A stretch of DNA of 64,000 nucleotides from CAWDDA01 sp963813345 (GTDB lineage: Bacteria > Acidobacteriota > Blastocatellia > RBC074): NCBI GenBank assembly GCA_963813345.1, contig CAWEYR010000031.1, forward strand, positions 107,972 through 171,971, read 5' to 3'. Position 1 is the stretch's first letter. Each line of letters begins with the position of its first letter. Below are positions 36,478 through 46,312 of the stretch, piece after piece. A program made the translations under genes and the position numbers. Below the pieces are notes generated by a model that saw only the letters and a program-made list of their open reading frames with translations, searched no databases and was not told the origin of the DNA.

Positions 36478-38924
36478 TCAGTCCTCTCTCTTTCCTCTCA
36501 ACTTTTCCCACACGCCCCAGGCAAACAGCAAGGGCCATGTAGTCAGCACCGCGCCGATCGCGAATGCCGTGCTGCCTGCGCCAAAAAGCATCTGCTGCAT
36601 TTGGCCGAGCGCCCGATCGCTTATCAGATAGGTCCAGGTCGAAGCTGGAGCCTCTATGCCTGCCCGTCCGAGGTCGATTCCCCCATCCTCGTTGATTTCA
36701 ATCTCATTGAATGTCTCCAGAATCCGTTCTTCGATCGTCTGCTGCATCTTCCAGAACGATTCGGCGATCTTCTTGTGAAATTCGAGGAGTGGATCTTTTC
36801 TTGCCAGACCCTCAAGATGAATTCCTTCGCGAAGCTGTGTAATAAACGCAAGATGCTCGGCCCAGCACTGATCGATGTGATGTAGTGTAATCGCGCGTTC
36901 GACCTCTTCGAGCTTTCCCGCTCCCACTCGATCGCCGAGGTCGTTATAGCGTTCGGGCAGCCGCGTCGCACATAGCTCGAGGCGTTCTTCCCCCATCAAC
37001 ACTGCCATCCGCCAGTCCTGGAGACGTTTGCGATGTTCTTCTACAGGTGCCGAATAACGCAGCAAGGTCTTCCGGATTTCGTAGTTCTGTCCGTCGACAA
37101 TTCGCTGTAAGCGATCAACCTCCGTTCGAATGATGGGATGATCGATAGCACTTGACTGATGCGCGGGACGAAGGTTCGGTGGTATCAAATGGTCGAGATC
37201 ATAGCGGACCATCAGATCATCTTCCAGACTCACAAAAAACCGGGACGCGCCCGGATCTCCCTGGCGGCCGGCGCGCCCGCGCAATTGATCATCAATGCGC
37301 CGGCTCTCGTGTCTGTTCGTGCCAATCACGTACAGCCCGCCAAGCTCCACGACCCGGTCCCTCTTTTCTTCCTCTGCTCCACCGAGCCTGATATCAGTGC
37401 CGCGTCCTGCCATGTTTGTTGAAATCGTGACCGCACCCAACGCTCCCGCCTGCGCGATGATCGCTGCCTCTGCTTCATCGTTCTTCGCGTTCAGTACCCT
37501 GCACTCAATTCCGGCCTCGCTCAGCTTGCTCGCGAGCGATTCAGATTCCTATGACGCTGCTCGTGCCAACAAGAATCGGCCGACCAGTCTCGTGCACCCG
37601 GCTGATCTCTTGAATCATCCCCTGATGCTTCGCCTCCGGATGGGTGAATATCACATCCGGCAAATCTTCACGAATGCAATCCCTGTTCGCTGCTATCGGA
37701 ACGACGCGCAACCCATAGAATCCCTCGAACTCTTCCGCCGATGTCTGTGCCGTGGCGGTCATTCCACTAAGCTTTGTGTAGTGCTTGAGAAAATGTTGCA
37801 GCGTGATTGATCCAAGCACTCGTCCGCCGGGACGGATCGGCAAACCCTCCTTTGCTTCGAGAGCCGCCTGCAGACCATCCGGCCAGCGGCGATCATCTAC
37901 GACCCGGCCCGTGAACTCATCGACGAGTTCAATACGCTCGTCGCGAACAATGTAGTCAACATCGCGGCTGAGCAGCGCGCGCGCGTGAAGCGCCTGATTC
38001 ACTTCCGTCAAAAGCAAAAGGTTCCTGGTGTCGTGAAGATCGCCACAATCGAGCGCCCTCTCGAGGCGGTCGATCCCATGCTCGGTGAGGAAAGCATTGC
38101 GGTCATTCTCGTCTGTTTCCCAATCAATTTCTGCTTTCAGAGTTCTCACCAGCTCGGCAATCCGGTAGGGACTGGTCTCCGAGCCGGCTCGATCGCCTGC
38201 GATGACAAGCGGCGAACGCGCCTCATCGATAAGGATCGAATCGGCTTCATCGATGATCGCGTAGTGAAACTGCCGGTGAACCAATCCGCGTCGATCGCGT
38301 GCAAGATGCATTCTCAGGAAGTCAAACCCTGCTTCCTTTGCCGTCGCGTATGTGACGTCAGCTTCATAAGCCGTACGCCTTTCGTCGATTGTCATACCTT
38401 CCTGAATGACGCCAACGCTCAGACCCAGAAATCGATAGATCGGTCCCATCCACGCGGCGTCTCGGCGAGCGAGGTAATCATTGAAAGTAAGGATATGCAC
38501 ACCGCGGCGAGTCAATGCGTTCAGTGAAGCAGGAAGGACGGCCACCAGAGTCTTGCCTTCGCCGGTTTGCATCTCGACGAGCTTCCCCTGATGAAGCGCT
38601 ACGCCAGCCATGATCTGCACGTCAAACGGACGCATTCCCACCGTGCGCTGCCGCGGCTTCCCGCGCCAGCGCGAACCAGTCAACCAGGAGTTCATCGACG
38701 GACGAGCCAGGCATCGCACGGTCTCTCAATTCAGCCGCGAATTTCTGCAATTGAGAATCGCTGCTTTGGGTCAGGCCCTCTCCGCGGCGATTTATTTCAT
38801 CCAGTACAGACTCGTATTGCGTAAGGTCCGATTCGATCGGGTCTCCACGCCATTTTTGCAATCGCTTCGACCAGCTATCTGAAATCATACCGGCGTTCCA
38901 CAGGTTGTTGGCCCTTCCGGCCAT
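36478..38924 (-). CDS. secA: SecA-like preprotein translocase ATPase with C-terminal hydrophobic segment (two frameshifts)
   Basis: About 815 residues after joining breaks near 38700 and 37548 (one extra base; GTSSVIESESLASKLSEAG restored). SecA features: VGMRPFDVQIMAGVALHQGK, Walker A MQTGEGKT, ILTFNDYLARRD, DEADSILIDEARSPL, and motif VI text GRAGRQGDPGASRFF. The helical scaffold follows (HHIDQCWAEHLAFITQLREG). It lacks the long linker and Cys-rich zinc end of housekeeping SecA; instead it ends with a hydrophobic stretch (GSTAFAIGAVLTTWPLLFAW) and a basic tail. It is probably a second, specialised SecA. It diverges from the aminotransferase gene with a short shared promoter region. Confidence 0.85.
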
Positions 38925-38971
38925 TAGATCCTACAATCTACGCTCATAATATGAACCAGGAGATTGGAATA

Positions 38972-40174
38972 ATGAATGGCTCTCCATTTGAGCGAATCGA
39001 ACAAGCCCCGCCCGACCCGATAATCGGGTTGACCGAGGCATTCAATGCCGACTCGAACCCCAACAAGGTCAACCTCGGCGTCGGCGTCTATCAGGACGCG
39101 AACGGGAAAGTCCCGTTGCTCCATGTCGTGCGCGAAGCCGAAGCACGCTGGCGCGAGAAAGAGGACTCCAAAAGCTATCTCCCGATTGACGGCCTGGCCG
39201 CATACAACAGACAGGTCCAGCGTCTTCTCTTCGGTGAGAATGCGTCGGTCATCAATGATGGCCGCGCCGTAACGGTGCAGGCACTCGGCGGAACCGGCGC
39301 CCTGAAAGTTGGAGCCGATTTCCTCAAACGCTTCTTCCCGGAGTCAGAAGTCTGGATCAGCAATCCGAGCTGGGAGAATCACCGGATGCTTTTTGAAGCC
39401 GCGGGATTCACAGTTCACAACTATCCTTATTATGACGCCGAGACGCACGGGCTCGATTTTTCGGCGATGCTGCAAGCGCTCGAGCGGCTGCCCGCTGGCT
39501 CTATAGTCGTGCTGCATGCCCGCTGCCATAACCCGACCGGTGTCGACCTTACCCACGAGCAATGGGGAATACTGGTTGACCTGTTACAGACTGCCGGGCT
39601 GACGCCGTTCATTGATTTCGCATATCAGGGCTTTGGCGAAAGCCTCGCCGAGGATGCTTTCGCTGTCAGGGCCTTTGCCGATGCCGGAATCCCGTGCCTG
39701 ATCGCGAGCTCTTTTTCGAAGTCATTCGCATCTTATCGTGAGCGGGTCGGTGCGCTGACGATCCTTACGCATGGACCGGACGAATCGAAGCGTGTCCTGA
39801 GCCAGGTCAAGCGGGTGATTCGCACCAATTACTCGAGCCCCGCCTCGCACGGTGCTCAGATTGTCGCAGCCGTACTGGGAGATGCAGAGCTCTGCACGCA
39901 ATGGGAGTCGGAGCTGAACGGCATGCGCGATCGCATTCGCGAAATGCGCGAGCTTTTCGTCACTACACTGCGCGAAAAAGGGGTCGAGCAGGATTTCAGT
40001 TTCATTACGGGCCAGCAGGGAATGTTCTCGTACTCTGGTTTGACTCCCGAAGCAGTCCGGCGCTTGCGCGACGAGTACAGCATTTATATTGTAGGCAGCG
40101 GCCGCATCTGTCTTGCTGCGCTGAACAAGAACAATATCGGCTATGTTTGCGAGGCCGTCGCCGAAGTATTGTGA
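38972..40174 (+). CDS. Aspartate/aromatic amino acid aminotransferase (class I, subgroup gamma)
   Basis: The protein has 400 residues from the ATG at 38972, eight bases after AGGAG; the ATG at 38951 lacks a ribosome site. The N-terminus matches AspC/TyrB: PPDPIIGLTEAFNADSNPNK then VNLGVGVYQD. The PLP lysine is K250 in ASSFSKSFASYRERVGALT; NPTGVDLTHEQW and the C-terminal GSGRICLAALNKNNI (substrate Arg) are present. It moves amino groups between aspartate or aromatic amino acids and 2-oxoglutarate. It precedes a PEP-mutase-fold enzyme with a 19-base gap. Confidence 0.92.
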   Translation: MNGSPFERIEQAPPDPIIGLTEAFNADSNPNKVNLGVGVYQDANGKVPLLHVVREAEARWREKEDSKSYLPIDGLAAYNRQVQRLLFGENASVINDGRAVTVQALGGTGALKVGADFLKRFFPESEVWISNPSWENHRMLFEAAGFTVHNYPYYDAETHGLDFSAMLQALERLPAGSIVVLHARCHNPTGVDLTHEQWGILVDLLQTAGLTPFIDFAYQGFGESLAEDAFAVRAFADAGIPCLIASSFSKSFASYRERVGALTILTHGPDESKRVLSQVKRVIRTNYSSPASHGAQIVAAVLGDAELCTQWESELNGMRDRIREMRELFVTTLREKGVEQDFSFITGQQGMFSYSGLTPEAVRRLRDEYSIYIVGSGRICLAALNKNNIGYVCEAVAEVL

Positions 40175-40193
40175 GCTTACTTTCGAGGCGCAG

Positions 40194-41015
40194 ATGTCAA
40201 ATCAGGCAGAAAAAGCAGGCATATTTCGCTCACTTCATCATAGAGATCACGCATTCATCATCCCCAATCCCTGGGATGCCGGCACCGCGCACCTGCTTGC
40301 CCGGCTGGGATTTGAGGCTCTCGCTACAACCAGTGCCGGATATGCGTTTTCTGTAGGACAACAGGACAACACGATAAGCCGCGACAAGACGATGGCGCAC
40401 GCGGTTGATATTGTGTCAGCTACCGATCTGCCCGTCAGTGCCGATCTTGTGAACGGCTTTGGTGACCAACCCGAAACGGCCGCCGAGACAATTCGACTTG
40501 CCGGAGAGACAGGTCTTGTTGGAGGCTCGATCGAGGACTCCACAAATCGACGCGATGATCCACTATACGATTTTGAGCTTGCTGTTGAGCGGGTTCGCGC
40601 TGCAGCAGAAGCGGCTCGTTCTTTCTCCTTTCAATTCATGCTGACAGCGAGGGCAGAGAATTACCTCGTCGGCCGCGCAGACCTCAAGGACACAATCAGG
40701 CGTCTTCAGGCGTACCAGGAAGCCGGCGCGGATGTTCTCTATGCGCCAGGTCTGACGACGAAAGACGAGATTCGAGCTGTAGTCACCTCTGTCGATCGCC
40801 CGGTCAATGTCCTGATGGGATTGTCCGGTGTTCGTCTGAGCGTGGCTGACCTTTCCGAGATTGGCGTCAAGCGCGTGAGCGTGGGCAGTGCACTTTCGCG
40901 GGCTGCACTTGGCGCCTTTGTTAACGCCGCGCGCGAAATGCGCGAGAGCGGAACATTCACCTTCGCAGACGAGGCCATCAGTTATCGCGATCTCAGCAAG
41001 ATGTTCAAACAGTGA
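40194..41015 (+). CDS. Isocitrate lyase / PEP mutase-superfamily enzyme
   Basis: The protein has 273 residues from the ATG at 40194. The TIM barrel has IIPNPWDAGTAHLLARLGFE, TTSAGYAFSVG, SADLVNGFGD (Mg site), GGSIEDSTN and MLTARAENYLVG. It lacks the KKCG-type lyase motif of true isocitrate lyase, so it resembles oxaloacetate decarboxylase-like or carboxyPEP-mutase-like members. The likely reaction is C-C or P-C bond cleavage of a 2-oxo acid. Since the aminotransferase next to it may make oxaloacetate, oxaloacetate decarboxylation is plausible but unproven. Confidence 0.85.
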   Translation: MSNQAEKAGIFRSLHHRDHAFIIPNPWDAGTAHLLARLGFEALATTSAGYAFSVGQQDNTISRDKTMAHAVDIVSATDLPVSADLVNGFGDQPETAAETIRLAGETGLVGGSIEDSTNRRDDPLYDFELAVERVRAAAEAARSFSFQFMLTARAENYLVGRADLKDTIRRLQAYQEAGADVLYAPGLTTKDEIRAVVTSVDRPVNVLMGLSGVRLSVADLSEIGVKRVSVGSALSRAALGAFVNAAREMRESGTFTFADEAISYRDLSKMFKQ

Positions 41016-41168
41016 CCTGGGAGCGCCAGCTGAAGCGCGCGCGAGCCCAGGAGCGTCGAGCTCCAGCCTGGCGCGTCAGTGCCACTCAAGTCTTGAGTGT
41101 GCATGCACGCGCCAGGCTGGAGCCTGGCGCTGCCGGGCGGCGCTCCAGAGCACTCGCGCTCCAGCCGT
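41016..41168. repeat. Palindromic repeat (type B variant)
   Basis: Repeated units based on GGGAGCGCCAG and GCCAGGCTGGAGCCTGGCGC with GCGCGC spacers, partly inverted. It lies between the PEP-mutase-like gene and the glycosyltransferase gene. Confidence 0.65.
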
Positions 41169-41172
41169 GACA

Positions 41173-43495
41173 ATGGATAACCTGAACACAGATCGACCAG
41201 CACTCCCACCCGGCCGCCGGAGTCTTTGGCGACGCGTTATGGTAGCGCTGCAGCACCACCGCGATCGGCCCTATGAGGGGCTGCGCGAAGCTCTGCGGAT
41301 CGTGATTCCGTACAAGTGGCGCAGGTCGGCCGTGCATTTCTTCCGCCGCCGTTCGAGCGTCCTGGTCATGCAGGAATGGATTCAATCCCGCTCGTGGCGG
41401 CGGACGGACCCTTTCGGAGATTCGCACAAGACCGGGGATTTCTTTGAAGGCGTAACATTGTTACCACACGTGCCACCAGCCGAAATCAAAGCAATCCTCA
41501 ACCAGCCCGTCGTCCAACAGAAGCCTCACCGTCCTGACATCGTCTGCTTTTCGATTATTGACTGGTCGTTTCGCTTTCAACGTCCTCAGCAAATAATGAC
41601 GCGCTTCATAGCCCACGGACATCGCGTCTTCTATCTGAATGTCTCCGACTTTCTGCCGGTGTACTCGACTCCCAGGTTTTCTGTCCGGCCAATCAAGCAG
41701 ATAAATGCTGACCAGGAGAGTGACAGCGCCTTCGAGGTCAAGATCGCTGCGCGATATCCTATTAACCTTTTTGGCTCGGTCATTTCGGGCTCAGATACAA
41801 AGGCAGTACTCGAATCACTAGAGGAGCTGGTGCGGGCTCACGGAATCAACGATGCAATCGCGTACGTAATGTTCCCGTCGTGGAGCAACGTAGCACGCGC
41901 CGCGCAGTCTCGTTGGGGTTGGAGTCTGGTCTACGACTGTATGGATGAATGGGAGAACTTCCCGGGGATCGAACCAGAGGCGCTTGTTCTCGAGAAGCAA
42001 CTCGCACGTTCAGCCGACCTCATCGTGGCATCGGCTGAGCGCTTATACAGAAAGTGGAGGAGTTTCGATCGGCCGATTGTGCTCGCGCGCAACGCCGCAG
42101 ACTTCTTATTCTATTCGGAGCGGAGTGTTCCGAACGATCTGTTAGACGGCGTCAAACATCCGATTATTGGGTACTTCGGCGCGATTGCGGAGTGGTTTAA
42201 CGTGGAGCTGCTTGCCCGGGTTGCCAGGGAGCGGCCCGAATACACCTTTGTATTGCTTGGGGGTGTCTTCAATGTTGACGTAGCGCCGCTCCAGGAGTTG
42301 CCAAATGTAATGCTGCTCGGTCAGCAACCTTACGAAACGATGCCTCAGTATCTTTATCATTTCGATGCCTGCATTATTCCGTTCAGACAGAATTCGATAA
42401 CTGAGGCGACTGATCCCGTAAAGCTGTACGAATACCTTAGCGGCGGAAAGCCGGTAGTGTCAGTCAGACTTCCCGAGCTCGAGGCTTATCGTGACTTCGT
42501 GCACTTTGCAGATACGCCATCTGACTTTGTTGCCGAACTGGACAAGGCTCTATTGGAGGACGGACCGGCAAAAGCCAACGAACGCAAGGAGCTCGCGCGA
42601 AGACACACGTGGGAGGACCGTTATGCGTCGATCGCGGCTCACCTTACCTCGACAATGGACCGGGTCAGCATAGTCATCATAACTTTCAACAACCTCGCCT
42701 TGACGAGGCTTTGTCTCGACAGTGTGATCCGCAATACCCAGACCGCGAACTGTGAAATCATAGTAGTCGACAACGATTCACGTGATGGCACTCCAGAATA
42801 CCTGCTCGAGTTGGCTGCTGCCGAGCCCCGTCTCAAGGTCATTCTTAACCCTGAGAACGTTGGCTTTGCTAAAGCCAATAATCAAGGCATCGCCCAATCC
42901 ACTGGCGAATACCTTGTGTTACTCAACAACGACACCGTAGTTCCCCGCGGATGGCTGAAGCAACTATTGTGGCATTTGCGAGACGATGAAATCGGTATGG
43001 TCGGGCCCCTGACCAACTCCGTCGGTAATGAAGCCAGGATTGCAGTGACGTATCACACCTGGGCTGAGATGGAAAAGTTTGCAAGGTCGATTGCGTGGAC
43101 TAACGACCGGAAGATAGCCGACATTCACATGCTGGCAATGTTCTGTGTAGCGATGCGCCGGAAAGTCTACGAACAAGTTGGACCACTGGACGAAGAGTTC
43201 GGTGTTGGGATGTTTGAAGATGACGACTACTCACTTCGTTTGAGAAAGGCCGGGCTGCGAGTAGTGTGCGCTGCTGACGCGTTCGTCCATCACTTCGGGC
43301 GGGCTGCTTTTGACAAACTGATTGAGAGTGGTGAGTACCATGTAGATCTTCGAGAAGAACCGGCGGCTGTTCGAAGCGAAGTGGCACACCGAATGGCAAC
43401 CTCACAAGAACGCTACACTGAAGTTCAAACCGCATCGCGTCGCGGAACCCGCAACCACGAGCGGTGCACGCGTAGGTAAGAGTGCTGAGTGCTGA
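41173..43495 (+). CDS. Two-domain glycosyltransferase: GT4-like plus GT2 (frameshift near the end)
   Basis: About 770 residues from the ATG at 41173. The first half is GT-B: IVCFSIIDWSFRFQRPQQIM, VYDCMDEWENFPGI, then IIGYFGAIAEWFNVELLAR and TDPVKLYEYLSGGKPVVSV, the GT4 donor-site motif. The second half (from about residue 495) is a GT-A GT2 domain: VSIVIITFNNLALTRLCLDS, VVDNDSRDGTPEYL, LLNNDTVVPRGWL (DxD-like) and GMFEDDDYSLRLRKAG. One shift near 43340 changes the tail to IFEKNRRLFEAKWHTEW, the usual GT2 end, stopping at 43495 inside a repeat. It probably adds two successive sugars to a surface glycan. Confidence 0.85.
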
Positions 43496-43515
43496 GTTCA
43501 AGCTTCAGCTTGCCT
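43494..43515. repeat. Short type C palindrome shared by two gene ends
   Basis: TGAGTTCAAGCTTCAGCTTG carries the TGA of the plus-strand glycosyltransferase and the stop of the minus-strand gene at 43498. Confidence 0.6.
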
Positions 43516-44301
43516 GTCAGAACATCGATGGGAGATCAAGGTAAGTTGCGACTGCACGAAATTACTTTTCGTTCCGTCACTCAATGACCGGGGTACCCTC
43601 ACCCTGACCTCTCGCTGAATTGAAGTACCCATATCCTTTATGCAGAGCAACGTGATGATATAGATTCGCGAGCAATCCTTCTCGGGTGTGGCCCGCAACT
43701 GCACCGTGTGATTATCGACAACTCTCGCGTACCGGGATGAAACCGGGCGCTTGACCCACCTGTTCAGCTCGTCACCAAGCGAAATGTTGATGAGCATGCA
43801 ATGGACGTAACCACACCCTCTTTTATCTGCGGACTCGTAGTTGACCTTAACTCGTCTCATTCGGCCATCAGGCGGGAAGAGGACGGGATAATCGACCTCT
43901 AAATTATCGATCTCAGGCGGAGCCCTCACGAGAGAAAGGTTCGCATTCGAAATATCGAAGAACACATTCCCAACCGCTTCTATCTTGATCCGTCCTCTTG
44001 AAGTTACGACATTCGGTAGACGGACCTCCTCCTGTCCATCATTCGCAGTAATGCTGAGACAATCAGGAAATGTCGTTCCCCCGTCAGCCGAGAAGAGTAT
44101 GCGGACTGTTGATACGTTTATGGGTGCCGTGCTCGTACCAGCAACATCCCACGTAACCATGTATCGCGAGCAAACAAACAACTCCTCGGCAGTGTTTCCC
44201 GACGTCAAAGCAAATGGACGGCCAGTGTTTATGACGTTAAGCCGCATCGCATCCGACCGCACAAATTTGTGAAAGGCCCCACCGGGTACCGGTATGGTCA
44301 T
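43498..44301 (-). CDS. Extracellular beta-sandwich protein, C-terminal module of secreted proteins
   Basis: The protein has 267 residues. The first part resembles the domain often found after secreted metalloprotease regions: YMVTWDVAGTSTAPINVSTV, RILFSADGGTTFPDCL, ITANDGQEEVRLPNV and GRIKIEAVGNVFFDISNANL. The second part resembles the WPPNHKM-type module (VLFPPDGRMRRVKVNYESAD). No catalytic domain and no signal peptide are in this frame. It may be the end of a larger gene whose start is frameshifted upstream (see 44343-44638), or a degenerate remnant. The stop codon lies inside a repeat. Confidence 0.6.
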   Translation of the reverse strand: MTIPVPGGAFHKFVRSDAMRLNVINTGRPFALTSGNTAEELFVCSRYMVTWDVAGTSTAPINVSTVRILFSADGGTTFPDCLSITANDGQEEVRLPNVVTSRGRIKIEAVGNVFFDISNANLSLVRAPPEIDNLEVDYPVLFPPDGRMRRVKVNYESADKRGCGYVHCMLINISLGDELNRWVKRPVSSRYARVVDNHTVQLRATPEKDCSRIYIITLLCIKDMGTSIQREVRVRVPRSLSDGTKSNFVQSQLTLISHRCSDRQAEA

Positions 44302-44342
44302 AGTTGTGTCGTCGGCGGGGCGTAGTCGCCGCCTGCTGCTTT

Positions 44343-44638
44343 TCAGCTCGATTCAACAATGACTCGAGAAGTTTCACATTCAGCAAGGCTCGAAATGACT
44401 TTTGTTTTGTCTCTGCCGTCTGAGCCGAACCGGCTGAAACCGCCGCTGGTTGATTCGCGGCTGCAGAAACTTGCCAGATACCGTCTTGCGAAGGTGCTGC
44501 AGTCTGCCGGGCATAAAGCAGATCCCGCCTGAAAGTAGCTGAGAAGGTAGTCCTGGGCTGGCAGACCGGCCAGAAGTGCGATGCTCGTGATGATGATCGC
44601 AACAAGTGTTAGTGGTTGTGGGGTAGACACGCGCATTG
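44343..44638 (-). CDS. Possible signal-peptide-bearing N-terminus of the preceding gene
   Basis: From an ATG at 44638 the frame reads a strong hydrophobic export segment (TLVAIIITSIALLAGLPAQD), then loses obvious character. It may be the true N-terminus of the secreted protein at 43498-44301, joined by one or more frameshifts, but I cannot identify the joints. The remaining 44639-45046 region shows no supported gene. Confidence 0.3.
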
Positions 44639-45046
44639 ATAACCTCCAAGTGTTCGAGCGTTCTATGGCCCATGTCTCCTGATGACCGGTTGAATGCTCG
44701 CGGTTGCCGTCTACCATGTAATGTTTGCCGGATAGGAACTGTTTCATCGTCCAGCTGACTAAGAAGTGATGCCGCTGAAACCTTTCACGCATTACGCTGG
44801 ACCAGGCGAAACTGCACTGCCTCGCTAGATCACACCTGAAACGTTTCCTCCACCTTCGCCATATCTAATTGCAAAGTGAGGTTTGCATGAATGACTCGTG
44901 GCGAGGGCTGCTAATGTCTCCCGTGCTCCAATAGACACTTCAGCCTTCGCCTTCTTTGTCAGAACAATTAGTGGATGTTCGCAGATAGGCATGCTTACAG
45001 CGTTCAAAGGTGTACGCCGGTCAGTTCTGCCTCAAGAAAGGACGAA

Positions 45047-45790
45047 ATGAAACTACTTGTGTTGCTGTTCGCGATGGGAATCTGTGCACAAGCCCAAACG
45101 GCACGCCAGCTCATCGGTGGCTCCGACAGTCTTACTCCCGGATGCGTGGTACAGGTTGCCGGGTCCTGGAATGAGAGGCAACTCAGTGCCGCAAATATTT
45201 TTGTTCCAGGAACAGAGGTTGGCGGGTCACTGTAACCGTCAACGGCTCCGCTTGCGCTGTTCAAGCGGTGGGACCTGACCGATTGATTTTCTGGATGCCT
45301 GTCAATTCACCGGTCGGAGATTATTCAGCAGTTGTGAATTCGCCGGCAGGGATGCGAAGCATCGCCCTGCATGTTGTGGAAGCTTCACCAACAATTCATG
45401 CGACTCCATCGGGCATTTCAGGAATGTACTCCCCGATTGCGATGCCGTTCCCCCAGCCGATCGGTCCCGATGGAGTCCTCAACCTCCCGAGCGATGGAAG
45501 TTCAGTATTTGTCCTCCTTTTGGCTTCGGGTCTAAACCCGGCTGCACAACTTGAGCGGAAGGTGATTGTTACAAGACTGGCTGACTCGGTAGAGACTCAT
45601 TTCCCGATCCTTGGAGTGCGCGCACCTGGCGGCCCGCATTGGTCGAAACATGAATTTCGTTATGAGTTCACTGCCCGCGGGTGACTATCAGATCGCGATC
45701 AGCGTGGGGACCGATCTCACAGCCAGCGAGTCTCACCATCCATCCAACGGCCTTTCGTTCAGGCCATTTCGCCCGGCGTGGCTCAATTGA
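45047..45790 (+). CDS. Secreted TIGR03437-like (Acidobacteria C-terminal) domain protein (two frameshifts)
   Basis: About 247 residues. The signal peptide is MKLLVLLFAMGICAQAQTAR. Then SLTPGCVVQVAGSWNERQLS leads through a frameshift near 45230 to VTVTVNGSACAVQAVGPDRL then IFWMPVNSPVGDYSAVV, which fits the TIGR03437 extracellular domain common in Acidobacteriota. A second shift near 45650 gives the end MSSLPAGDYQIAISVGTDLT. Its role is unknown; such domains usually form the end of large secreted proteins, so a stand-alone copy is unusual. Confidence 0.6.
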
Positions 45791-45842
45791 AGTTGACCCC
45801 AAACTATAAAGAAGATAAAATGAAACCTAAGAATTTTGTTAG

Positions 45843-45873
45843 GGCTGCTTGGCCTCCTGGCTGAGCAGCCTTT
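45843..45873 (+). terminator. Possible hairpin terminator
   Basis: GGCTGCT at 45843-45849 pairs with AGCAGCC at 45864-45870, followed by TTT. It lies about 50 bases after the preceding gene. The rest of 45791-46090 holds only the tRNA promoter region. Confidence 0.4.
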
Positions 45874-46032
45874 GCTCTCCGATAAAGACAGTACGCTGCT
45901 GGCGCTTCACCACGCCATTTTTCGGTGGGGCGAACACTTTTTGGTTCAATCCTTCGTCGGAGAAGCGCAACCTACAGGTTGCGCATCAGCTGAGTGTCTG
46001 TAAATTGGAAGGAAGCGCTACCTAATGCGGGG

Positions 46033-46059
46033 TTGACAGGCTCGAAACCGGTATAGTAT
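46033..46059 (+). promoter_or_regulatory. Promoter of the tRNA-Asn gene
   Basis: TTGACA at 46033-46038 and a -10-like TATAGTAT at 46052-46059, spacing 13-15, about 30-40 bases upstream of the tRNA. Confidence 0.5.
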
Positions 46060-46085
46060 CAATTATTCTTTCCGATTTTGACCGC

Positions 46086-46166
<81 letters not shown>

Positions 46167-46312
46167 TCTTTTCAAGACTTACGGGCGTTTGTACCTTACG
46201 ATTTGCAGCTAGTCCTACAATTAGTCCCAAATCGACGCTCTGAATCGCACCGGGAATCCCGGAGACAAATTAGCCTGGGTCAGGCGTCCCTGGGGCGATG
46301 CAGGGAGGTCAT

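Noticed and set aside
40888..41172. Upstream extension of the glycosyltransferase frame
   Set aside because: It overlaps the PEP-mutase-like gene and the type B repeat; the ATG at 41173 gives the natural N-terminus.
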